Assembly: GCA_947475735.1 (NCBI GenBank)
Contig: CANJLQ010000003.1
Location: 124,001-188,000, forward strand
Origin: Caulobacteraceae bacterium
Lineage (GTDB): Bacteria; Pseudomonadota; Alphaproteobacteria; Caulobacterales; Caulobacteraceae
Direction of reading: 5' to 3'
Length of the DNA stretch: 64,000 nt
Shown here: in pieces, positions 25,637 through 32,814 of the stretch
How the letters are laid out: each line of letters opens with the position of its first letter
Numbering within the stretch: the first letter of the stretch is position 1
The notes under the pieces: model-generated
What the model was told of the DNA's origin: nothing
What the model saw: only the letters and a program-made list of their open reading frames with translations
Databases searched by the model: none
Translations under genes and position numbers: made by a program

Positions 25637-26815
25637 TCAGAGCGGCAGGCCGACGTAGTTCTCGGCGATGCTGGTGCGGGCGGCGACCGAGGAGGCGATG
25701 TAGTCGAGCTCGGCCTGCTGCATCCGCCGGTCGAAGGCGTCGGTTGAGGGAAAGCGGTGCATGAGGGTGGTCAGCTGCCAGCTGAACCGCTCGGACTTCC
25801 ACACCCGGGCCAAGGCGCGCGCGGAGTAGCCGGCGACACCGTCATTGTCCGCCCGGTTGAAGTATCGGGCCAGGGCCTCCGACAGATAGGCCACGTCCGA
25901 CGCGGCCAGGTTCAGCCCCTTCGCCCCCGTCGGCGGGACGATGTGGGCCGCGTCGCCGGCCAGGAACAGGGAGCCGTGGCGCATCGGCTCGAAGACGAAG
26001 GAGCGCAGGGGCGCGATGGATTTCTCGATCGCCGGCCCCCGGATCACCCGAGAGCCCGCCTCAGGCCCCAAGCGCACGACCAGTTCGTCCCACAGCCGGT
26101 CGTCGGGCCAGGCGGTGATATCCTCGTCGGACGGTACCTGGATGTAGTAGCGGCTGCGGGTCGGCGATCGCATCGACGCCAGGGCGAAGCCGTTGGGATG
26201 GTTGGCGTAGATCAGCTCGTCGTCGCAGGGCGGAACGTCGGCGAGAATCCCCAGCCAGCCGAACGGATAGACCTTCTCGTAGGTCCGGCCGGCGCTCTGG
26301 GGCACCGCACGGCGGGACGGGCCGTGAAAGCCGTCGCAGCCGCACAGGAAACGCGCATCCAGCCGGTGCTCGGCACCGTCCTTTCGATAGGTCAGGTAGG
26401 GGGCGTCGGTCTCGACATCGTTCAGGACGAGGTCTTCGGCCCCGTAGACAATCTGAAGGCCGCGCTCTTCGGCCACGGCCATCAGGTCGCGGGTCACCTC
26501 GGTCTGGCCATAGACGGTGACGCGCTTGCCGGTCAGTTCGCCGACCGCGATGTGGATCAGCTTTTCGCCGTCCGCCAGATAGAAGCCGTCATGGGGCAGG
26601 CCCTCGGCCTTCAGGCGGGAATCGATGCCGAGCCGGTGCAGCAGATCGGTCAGAGTCGCCTCCAGCACCCCCGCCCGGATGCGACCCAGGACATAATCCG
26701 GCGAGGCGCGCTCTACGATCACGACCTCGATGCCCTCGGCGCGGAGCAGATGCCCCAGCAACAGGCCCGCTGGCCCAGCTCCGACGATGGCGACCTGGGT
26801 TCGCGTCGTGCTCAT
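25637..26815 (-). CDS. pobA: 4-hydroxybenzoate 3-monooxygenase
   Basis: FAD/NAD(P)H-dependent aromatic hydroxylase that turns 4-hydroxybenzoate into protocatechuate; 392 residues, equal to characterised PobA proteins. The dinucleotide-binding GAGPAG is at residues 12-17, the DG motif is in FLCGCDGFHGPSR, and the second FAD motif is LFLAGDAAHIVPPTGAKGLN. ATG 26815 is used; ATG 26821, two codons earlier, is also possible (GGAAGG is 4 bases from it). Divergent from an MFS gene. It completes the hydroxycinnamate pathway encoded at 40.7-44.6 kb, whose product from p-coumarate is 4-hydroxybenzoate. No protocatechuate ring-cleavage genes are in the window. Confidence 0.96.
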   Translation of the reverse strand: MSTTRTQVAIVGAGPAGLLLGHLLRAEGIEVVIVERASPDYVLGRIRAGVLEATLTDLLHRLGIDSRLKAEGLPHDGFYLADGEKLIHIAVGELTGKRVTVYGQTEVTRDLMAVAEERGLQIVYGAEDLVLNDVETDAPYLTYRKDGAEHRLDARFLCGCDGFHGPSRRAVPQSAGRTYEKVYPFGWLGILADVPPCDDELIYANHPNGFALASMRSPTRSRYYIQVPSDEDITAWPDDRLWDELVVRLGPEAGSRVIRGPAIEKSIAPLRSFVFEPMRHGSLFLAGDAAHIVPPTGAKGLNLAASDVAYLSEALARYFNRADNDGVAGYSARALARVWKSERFSWQLTTLMHRFPSTDAFDRRMQQAELDYIASSVAARTSIAENYVGLPL

Positions 26816-26982
26816 CTGCATCTGGCCTTCCCTGACGACCGGCCGACGCGCGACCCGTGGCACACCCGCCGAAGGACGTTTCGGACGGCTATATAGGCAT
26901 AGACACAAACGGTTTTTTCGATCAACCTTCTCACCGAGCCAACGCAGATTGGCCGCAGGGCGAGCGCGTAATCGCCGGAGGA

Positions 26983-28368
26983 ATGAGACCCTTGACCGAT
27001 GTTCCCGCTTCGCCCGCGCCGGGTCGCCTGTGGCGTCCGTACCAGATCTATGTCGTCGGCCTGCTGCTGGCCGTCACCGTCTGCAACTACCTGGACCGGA
27101 TCGTTCTGGGCGTGCTGCAGGAGCCGATCAAGATCGAGCTGGGCCTGACCGATGCCCAATTGGGCCTGCTGACGGGCCCGGCCTTCGCCCTGTTCTATTC
27201 CCTCTCCGGCATCCCGGCCGCACGCTTCGCCGAACGGTTCAACCGGGCGCGGTTGATGGCCATCGCGATCACGGCCTGGTCGGCCATGACCGCCCTGTGC
27301 GGCGTGGCCCAGAACTTCGCCCAACTCCTGCTGTTCCGCATTGGCGTCGGCGCGGGCGAAGGGGGCTGCATCCCTATCAGCCACTCGATTCTGGCCGACT
27401 ACTTCACGCCCAAACAGCGCGGCGTCGTGATGTCGGTCGTGAGCTCGGCACCGCCGCTGGCGACGATCCTGGCCCCGATCATCGGCGGCCTGGTGGCTGA
27501 AGTCTGGGGCTGGCGCATGGCTTTTCTGGTACTGGGCCTGCCCGGCGTGGTGCTGGCCCTTCTGGTCTGGTTCACGCTGAAGGAACCGCGGCAGGCGCAG
27601 CCGAAAGCGGAGCAGACGAAGAAGCCCGCGACCTTCTGGGCCGACTTCCGCTGGCTGATCCGGACCCCGGCCTTCGTCTTCGTGCTGGTGGGCGGCGCCT
27701 TCGTCGGCATCGCCAATGCCGGCATCGCGGGCTTCACCGTCTCGTTCCTGCTGCGGACACACGAGTTCACCTTGTCCCAGGCGGGCGGCATCGTCGGCAT
27801 GACCGGCGCTGCGGGCCTGGTCGGGGCCATGCTGGGCGGCGTGCTTGCAGACCGCTTCTCCGACGATCGTGGCCGGTCCTATGTGCTGGTGCCCGCTCTG
27901 GGCAGTGGACTTGCGGCGGTCGCCTATCTGGTGGCGTTCGGGGTGCCGAACGCCGGGTGGGCGGTGCCCTTCCTGCTGGCGGCGGCCGTCGCCTACAACA
28001 TGAAGAATGGGCCGCTCTATGCCGCCATCCAGAACATCGTCCCCTCGACCATGCGCGCCACGGGCGTCGCGGTCTTCATGGTCGGCGCGACCGTGGTGGG
28101 ATCCACCGTCGGGCCGCTGCTGACCGGCATCATCAGCGATACGGTGGCGGGTCAGCGGTTCGACGGCCTCGGCACCTTCGCGGTCACCTGCCCCGGAGGC
28201 CGTGCGCCGGAGGGCGCGACGGAGGCCCTGACCGCCGCCTGCGCCCAGGCCTCGGCCGGCGGGCTGCAGGTCGCGCTGCTGGTGATGTCGGGCATCTTCC
28301 TGGTGTCGATGGTCTTCCTGGCGATCGCGGCCCGGACCATCCGGATCAACGAGCCGACGGCGGCCTAA
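26983..28368 (+). CDS. MFS transporter (possible aromatic acid carrier)
   Basis: 461-residue, 12-helix transporter related to the one at 16036-17301 (NYLDRIVLGVLQEPIKIELG, RFAERFNRARLM, GEGGCIPISHSILAD). Two starts compete: ATG 26983 directly abuts GGAGGA (26977-26982), which is too close, while TTG 26992 is 9 bases away and better placed. It is divergent from pobA across about 160 bp that contain ACAAACGG near 26917, a half-site also seen before the aldehyde dehydrogenase gene. Uptake of 4-hydroxybenzoate or a related acid is a plausible inference; family alone does not fix the substrate. Confidence 0.88.
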   Translation: MRPLTDVPASPAPGRLWRPYQIYVVGLLLAVTVCNYLDRIVLGVLQEPIKIELGLTDAQLGLLTGPAFALFYSLSGIPAARFAERFNRARLMAIAITAWSAMTALCGVAQNFAQLLLFRIGVGAGEGGCIPISHSILADYFTPKQRGVVMSVVSSAPPLATILAPIIGGLVAEVWGWRMAFLVLGLPGVVLALLVWFTLKEPRQAQPKAEQTKKPATFWADFRWLIRTPAFVFVLVGGAFVGIANAGIAGFTVSFLLRTHEFTLSQAGGIVGMTGAAGLVGAMLGGVLADRFSDDRGRSYVLVPALGSGLAAVAYLVAFGVPNAGWAVPFLLAAAVAYNMKNGPLYAAIQNIVPSTMRATGVAVFMVGATVVGSTVGPLLTGIISDTVAGQRFDGLGTFAVTCPGGRAPEGATEALTAACAQASAGGLQVALLVMSGIFLVSMVFLAIAARTIRINEPTAA

Positions 28369-28859
28369 TCCTCAAGGGGATAGGCGCGACGGTAGACCCG
28401 GTCGAGCATGTCCAGAAGCAGTCGGGCCTCGTCGGGGCTCAGGGCCTCGACGACGTCGCGCTCGTTCTCGATCGCCTGGGCCGCCATCCAGTCGAGGGCG
28501 GCCTGACCCTCGGGCGTCACATGTAAGTGATGGCGACGACGGTCGGCGACGTCGCGCCGCCGCTCGGCCCAGCCCCGACGCTCGAGCTCGTCCAGCAGGG
28601 CGACCACCGTGGCCTTGTCCTGCCCCAGCTCGTCCGAAAGCATCTTCTGCGACAGGCCCGGATTGGCCGCGATCAGGCCCAGTGCGGAAAAGCCGCCGGG
28701 CTTCAGCGCGCGCTCACCCAGACGGGTGCTGAACGCCCGCGTCAGGTGGCTGTGGATCCGCCGCATCCGAAAACCGAGCAGAGGCGCCAGGACGCCGATC
28801 TCGCCCGCGCGGGACGACGACCGAGCCGGTTCCTCGGCGGAAAGCAAGACGTGTGACAT
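28365..28859 (-). CDS. MarR-family transcriptional regulator 2
   Basis: 164 residues. A longer in-frame reading from 28907 exists, but ATG 28859 has GAGG eight bases upstream and is preferred. HTH region LSQKMLSDELGQDKATVV, wing RRRDVADRRRHHLHV. Paralogue of the MarR at 20745. Divergent from the CoA-transferase gene, and its stop overlaps that of the MFS gene by three bases. The 11-mer AACCGTATGCG just upstream (28909-28919) recurs before the MarR gene at 45265, a likely operator half. Confidence 0.9.
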   Translation of the reverse strand: MSHVLLSAEEPARSSSRAGEIGVLAPLLGFRMRRIHSHLTRAFSTRLGERALKPGGFSALGLIAANPGLSQKMLSDELGQDKATVVALLDELERRGWAERRRDVADRRRHHLHVTPEGQAALDWMAAQAIENERDVVEALSPDEARLLLDMLDRVYRRAYPLED

Positions 28860-28908
28860 GGCGCTGACCTCGAACGCGGCACTGAGGCGACCAACAGGTC
28901 GCGACATA

Positions 28909-28919
28909 AACCGTATGCG
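28909..28919. promoter_or_regulatory. Shared 11-mer in marR2 / CoA-transferase promoter
   Basis: AACCGTATGCG also occurs at 45189-45199, in both cases 50-70 bp upstream of a MarR gene start. A TTGACA at 28933-28938 could be the -35 box of the divergent CoA-transferase gene. Confidence 0.4.
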
Positions 28920-29024
28920 ATCCAAACTAATATTGACAGAGGGGTTCGCGGGCGTCTCAATCGCGCCGACCGCCCGCAGGGACCCCATCGGTGTCGCGCG
29001 AGGCCACTCGTTTCGAGGATCGCC

Positions 29025-30278
29025 GTGACCCAGACCCAGGATGCCCTGCCCCGCCCGCTTGAAGGCCTCCGCGTCATCGACCTGACCCGCGCCCTGGCCG
29101 GACCCTATGCCACCCTGCTGCTGGCCGGACTGGGAGCCGAGATCGTCAAGGTCGAAGATCCAAAGGGCGGCGACCTCGCCCGCGAGAACAGCCCCTACGT
29201 CGGCCGCGACGGCGTGACCGTGCGCCGTCAGCACGCCGACGACCTCTCGGTCTCCCACCTGACCCGGGCGCGAGGCAAGTTGGGCGTCAGCCTGAACCTG
29301 AAGGCCCCCGAGGCCAAGGCGGTTTTCGCCGATCTGGTCGCCACCGCCGACATCGTCATCGAGAACTTCACCAGCGGAACCGCCGACCGGCTGGGCGTCG
29401 GCTACGAAGCCGCAAAGGCCGCGAACCCGGGGATCATATACTGCTCGCTCAGCGGCTTCGGCGCGGGCGGCTCCGACGGATCCAAGGCGATGGACGTGCT
29501 GGTTCAGGCCCTGAGCGGGGCCATGTACACCAGCGGCGAGGAAGGCACGCCGCCAGTGCGCATCGGCATTCCTATGGCCGACATGCTGGCCCCCGTGTTT
29601 GGCGTCATCGGCATCCTGGCCGCGCTCCAACACCGCCAGAAAACCGGGCAGGGCCAGTTCGTCGACGTGTCGATGCTGGGGGCCTTGACCTCCTTCGTCG
29701 CCATCGAGAACTGGCGGGCCATGGAGATGGCGGGGATGTCGGGCCGGACCGGTCTGACCGTCCATCGGCTGTCGCCGTTCGGCGTGTTCCGCTGCGCCGA
29801 CGGCTACGTCGCCATCGTGGCCGTGCACGAAGGCCTGGCGCGCAGCCTGTTCAAGGTGATGGGCGAGCCGGGGTTCGGCGACGATCCGCGCTACAACAGC
29901 CGCGATGGCCGCGTCGCCAATGCCGTCGAGCTGGAGGCCCAGATCGAGGCCTGGACCAGCGGCCTGCCGACCGCCGAGGTCGTCCGCCTGCTGGAGGCCG
30001 AGGGTGTTCCGGTCGCGCCGGTGCGCCATCCGTCGGAAGGGATGCTGGACCCCCGCGTCGTTGCGCGCGGCGAGACCTTGCCCGTCGCCCACCCGCGCTA
30101 TCCCACCGACGAATCGCTCAGGACCGTCGGGGTGCCGATCCAGTTCTCGAACTGCCGGACCGGGTTCGACGAGGTGCTCCCGGTCGAGATCGGGCAGCAC
30201 AACAGGCCCATCTATGAGGATCTGCTGGGGTATTCGCCCGAGAAGGTGGCCGAGCTGCGCGCGGCGGGCGCGATCTGA
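29025..30278 (+). CDS. Family III CoA-transferase (CaiB/BaiF)
   Basis: 417 residues; moves CoA between acyl-CoA and a free acid through a catalytic Asp. The N-terminal signature EGLRVIDLTRALAGPYATLL and ADLGAE-like LAGLGAEIVKVEDP are typical of CaiB/BaiF proteins; the candidate catalytic Asp is in GIPMADMLAP. GTG 29025 has GAGGATC upstream. The stop overlaps the next ATG by one base (TGATG), so it is translationally coupled to a fused 2-hydroxyacyl-CoA dehydratase-like protein. In anaerobes the same two families form the phenyllactate system (FldA with FldBC). Here the acceptor is likely a hydroxy acid of the aromatic island. Confidence 0.9.
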   Translation: MTQTQDALPRPLEGLRVIDLTRALAGPYATLLLAGLGAEIVKVEDPKGGDLARENSPYVGRDGVTVRRQHADDLSVSHLTRARGKLGVSLNLKAPEAKAVFADLVATADIVIENFTSGTADRLGVGYEAAKAANPGIIYCSLSGFGAGGSDGSKAMDVLVQALSGAMYTSGEEGTPPVRIGIPMADMLAPVFGVIGILAALQHRQKTGQGQFVDVSMLGALTSFVAIENWRAMEMAGMSGRTGLTVHRLSPFGVFRCADGYVAIVAVHEGLARSLFKVMGEPGFGDDPRYNSRDGRVANAVELEAQIEAWTSGLPTAEVVRLLEAEGVPVAPVRHPSEGMLDPRVVARGETLPVAHPRYPTDESLRTVGVPIQFSNCRTGFDEVLPVEIGQHNRPIYEDLLGYSPEKVAELRAAGAI

Positions 30279-32701
30279 TGACGGTTCGCGCGCTGCTGGA
30301 CCGTGCGCTGGCGGCGACTGCGGTCCCCCCAGCGGATGCCCTGGCTTGCCTGGGGGCGGACGCTGCGCGCGAGATGATCGCGGCCGCCGGCTTCATGCCC
30401 TGGCGGCTGTCGCCCGACGGGCGACCGGGCGCGGACTTCCACCCGGCGCTGGGGCGCCGGTCGCGCCGCGTGCTTGCGAGTCTTCTCGATGAGGCGTTCA
30501 GGCCTTCGGGTGTCGTGCTGACGAACGGCTCGGCAGAGGATTCCCACCTGTTCGCCGTCCTGCGCGAGCTCGATCGCACAGGTCGCGGACCGAAGGCGCC
30601 GTTCGCCTTCGTCGATCTGTTGCGCGGACGCGATGAGGCGGCGCGTCGCTACAATCTGGCTCGGCTGGACCAGTTCCGGACCTGGCTGGAGACGCTCTCC
30701 GGACGCCCCATCGCCGATGCCGATATGACGGCATCCGTGAAGGCGGCCACCGCGACCCGGCGGCGGATCGCCGAGCTGTTCGCGGCGCGGCGTGGGCAGG
30801 AGGTGCTCCTGTCGGGCAGCGAGGCCCTCGATCTGATCGGGGTGGTGACCCGCCTGTCGGATGCGGGCGCCAACGCCTTGCTGGACGAGGTTGGAGCGGC
30901 TCTCTCGACGGCCCCTCCCCTCGCGGGGTCGCGGGTCATTCTGACCGGCTCGGCGCACGAGTCTTCGACGCTGTATCGGGCCCTCGAAGCCCTCGGCGCG
31001 GTCGTGGTCGGCGAAGATCACGCCTGGGGCGATCCCTGGGTCGAGGCCGTTCTGGACGAGACCCTGCCCGTCGCCGAAGCGATCACCGAGCGCAGCCGAT
31101 CAGCGGCCTGGCCCAGTCCCAGACAGTCGAGCCAGACGCGGGCCCAAGCCTTGGCGGCGCGCGCCAAGGCTATCAAGGTCGATGCCGTCATTCATGTCGG
31201 ACTGAAGGGTGACGAGGCCGCGCCCTGGGACGTGAAGGCGACGCGGGCCGCCCTGACAAAGGCTGGCGTTCCTTTCCTGGCCTTGGCGAACGTCCAACCC
31301 GAGGTCGCGCTCGATTCCGAAACGACCGACCGCATCCAGACCTTCCTGCGCACGGGCGCGGCGGCGGCGGAGATGCCCAAGGTGGCGGCGGCCCGCCCGA
31401 CGTCGCCCAAGCCCGAGGCGCGACCCGAGGCGAAGCGTAGCCGCAAGTCGCTGGCCTGCACGGCGGACTTCGGAGCCTGGCAACGCGAGTGGTTCGCCGG
31501 GGTGCGCGAGGCCGCTGCCAACGGCCCTTTCGCCGTGGTCAACGCCGATGCACCCCAGGAAATCCTGCGCGCGATGGATATCCCCTATGTCGTCAACCAG
31601 TGGTGGGCGTCGATCGTCGCGGCCAAGCAGAAGGCTGGGGCCTATGGGCGGCTGCTCAAGGCCAACGACTATCCTTCGACGGTCGAGACCTACAGCGCCC
31701 AGGGTCTGGCGGCGGCCCTGGCGGGCGATGACGCGCAAGCCCCGTGGGGCGGGCTTCCGACGCCCAGCGTCCTCTCGCTGATCGCCAACTCCGACCCGGG
31801 ACCCAAGCTGTTCGAGGCCTGGGCCGAGGAGACGGGGGCGGACCTGTTCGTGTTCGACCGGTCGATCGAGAGCCGGATCGATCTGCCGATCGCCTGGTGG
31901 GACGACATGCCCGATCGCTGGGCCGAGACGCTTGAACCCGAACGGCTGGAGCTCATGGCGGCCCAGATCGAGGGCCAGATAGCGCGGCTGGAGACGCTCA
32001 CCGGGCGGACGCTGGACCGGGCAAGGCTGGTCGAGGTGATGACCCTGGTCAACGAACAGGAGGACTACTATCGCCGCACCCGCGACCTGATCGCGCGGAC
32101 GCGCCCGGCCCCGGTCGGCATCGTCGACACCATGCCCGCGACCATGGTCCCGCAGTGGCACCGGGGCACGGTCTGGGCCCGCGACGCCGCCAGACGCTTC
32201 TACGAGGAGGTGTCCCAGCGCGCCGCCGACGGCGAGGCGGCCTGTCCGAACGAACGCCTGCGGCTGATGTGGGTCGGGCGGGGCCTGTGGAGCGACACCG
32301 GCTTCTATCAGCGCTGGGAGGAGAGCCACGGCGCGGTGTTCGTCTGGTCCATGTACCTGGGCTTGGCTGCCGATGGATATCTCAGGTCGTTCGAGGGCGA
32401 GCATGACGTGATCCGGGCACTCGCGGCGCGGTTCGTGACCATGGGCGACGAGCTGCGGATGCCGACCTGGTCGGGGGCCTGGCACGTCAAGGAAGCGCTG
32501 ACGAACGGTTGCCACGGCGCCGTCGCGATCGATGACGCCGACCCCCTGGTTCTGGATGCTCTCGAACGCGCGGGCGTTCCGGTGTGCCGGATCGCGCTGA
32601 ACAACATGGGGGCCGGGTCGGACGATCTGGACCGGCAGATCGCGGAATTCCTCGACGGGCTCACCGCCTCTCGCCCGGACCAAGCGACCGCGCGACCTTG
32701 A
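30278..32701 (+). CDS. Fused 2-hydroxyacyl-CoA dehydratase-like protein lacking Fe-S cysteines
   Basis: 807 residues. Two modules of the HgdB/FldB/BcrB (HGD-D) fold are joined: about 1-350 and about 400-795, linked by a Pro/Lys-rich segment (355-390). Each module has the recognisable frame (first: VLTNGSAEDSHLF, RYNLARLDQFRTWLE, ALGAVVVGEDHAWG; second: NADAPQEILRAMDIPYVVNQ, VDTMPATMVPQWHRG). In known enzymes two separate subunits each bind a [4Fe-4S] cluster through conserved Cys. Here only five Cys exist (24, 394, 656, 745, 770), and the usual cluster positions are Ser, His, Pro or Asp. No HgdC/FldI-type activator ATPase is present nearby. It is either an Fe-S-free enzyme with different chemistry or a CoA-binding partner of the CoA-transferase. 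Confidence 0.75.
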   Translation: MTVRALLDRALAATAVPPADALACLGADAAREMIAAAGFMPWRLSPDGRPGADFHPALGRRSRRVLASLLDEAFRPSGVVLTNGSAEDSHLFAVLRELDRTGRGPKAPFAFVDLLRGRDEAARRYNLARLDQFRTWLETLSGRPIADADMTASVKAATATRRRIAELFAARRGQEVLLSGSEALDLIGVVTRLSDAGANALLDEVGAALSTAPPLAGSRVILTGSAHESSTLYRALEALGAVVVGEDHAWGDPWVEAVLDETLPVAEAITERSRSAAWPSPRQSSQTRAQALAARAKAIKVDAVIHVGLKGDEAAPWDVKATRAALTKAGVPFLALANVQPEVALDSETTDRIQTFLRTGAAAAEMPKVAAARPTSPKPEARPEAKRSRKSLACTADFGAWQREWFAGVREAAANGPFAVVNADAPQEILRAMDIPYVVNQWWASIVAAKQKAGAYGRLLKANDYPSTVETYSAQGLAAALAGDDAQAPWGGLPTPSVLSLIANSDPGPKLFEAWAEETGADLFVFDRSIESRIDLPIAWWDDMPDRWAETLEPERLELMAAQIEGQIARLETLTGRTLDRARLVEVMTLVNEQEDYYRRTRDLIARTRPAPVGIVDTMPATMVPQWHRGTVWARDAARRFYEEVSQRAADGEAACPNERLRLMWVGRGLWSDTGFYQRWEESHGAVFVWSMYLGLAADGYLRSFEGEHDVIRALAARFVTMGDELRMPTWSGAWHVKEALTNGCHGAVAIDDADPLVLDALERAGVPVCRIALNNMGAGSDDLDRQIAEFLDGLTASRPDQATARP

Positions 32702-32774
32702 CGGTGACGCGCCTACTGTTTGGTCATCATACTATTTGCGTTTAAGCGAAAACACGGCATAGTCTGCGTCAACG

Positions 32775-32799
32775 GGTCACGGACACCAAAGTCCGGACC
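32775..32799 (+). promoter_or_regulatory. Leader hairpin before TonB receptor B
   Basis: GGTC plus CGGAC pair with GTCCG plus GACC (one bulged A, six-base loop), ending just before the Shine-Dalgarno region GGGGGAGG and ATG 32815. It could affect translation or transcript stability; alternatively it is incidental in GC-rich DNA. Confidence 0.3.
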
Positions 32800-32814
32800 A
32801 AGGGGGAGGAAACC

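Noticed and set aside
28860..30200. Long N-terminal extension of MarR 2 running opposite the CoA-transferase
   Set aside because: The extension has no domain, overlaps a well-supported gene on the other strand, and ATG 28859 has a good ribosome binding site.
30278..32701. Benzoyl-CoA reductase (anaerobic ring reduction)
   Set aside because: Same superfamily, but cluster cysteines, ferredoxin and activator genes are missing, while the neighbourhood contains the oxygen-dependent PobA.
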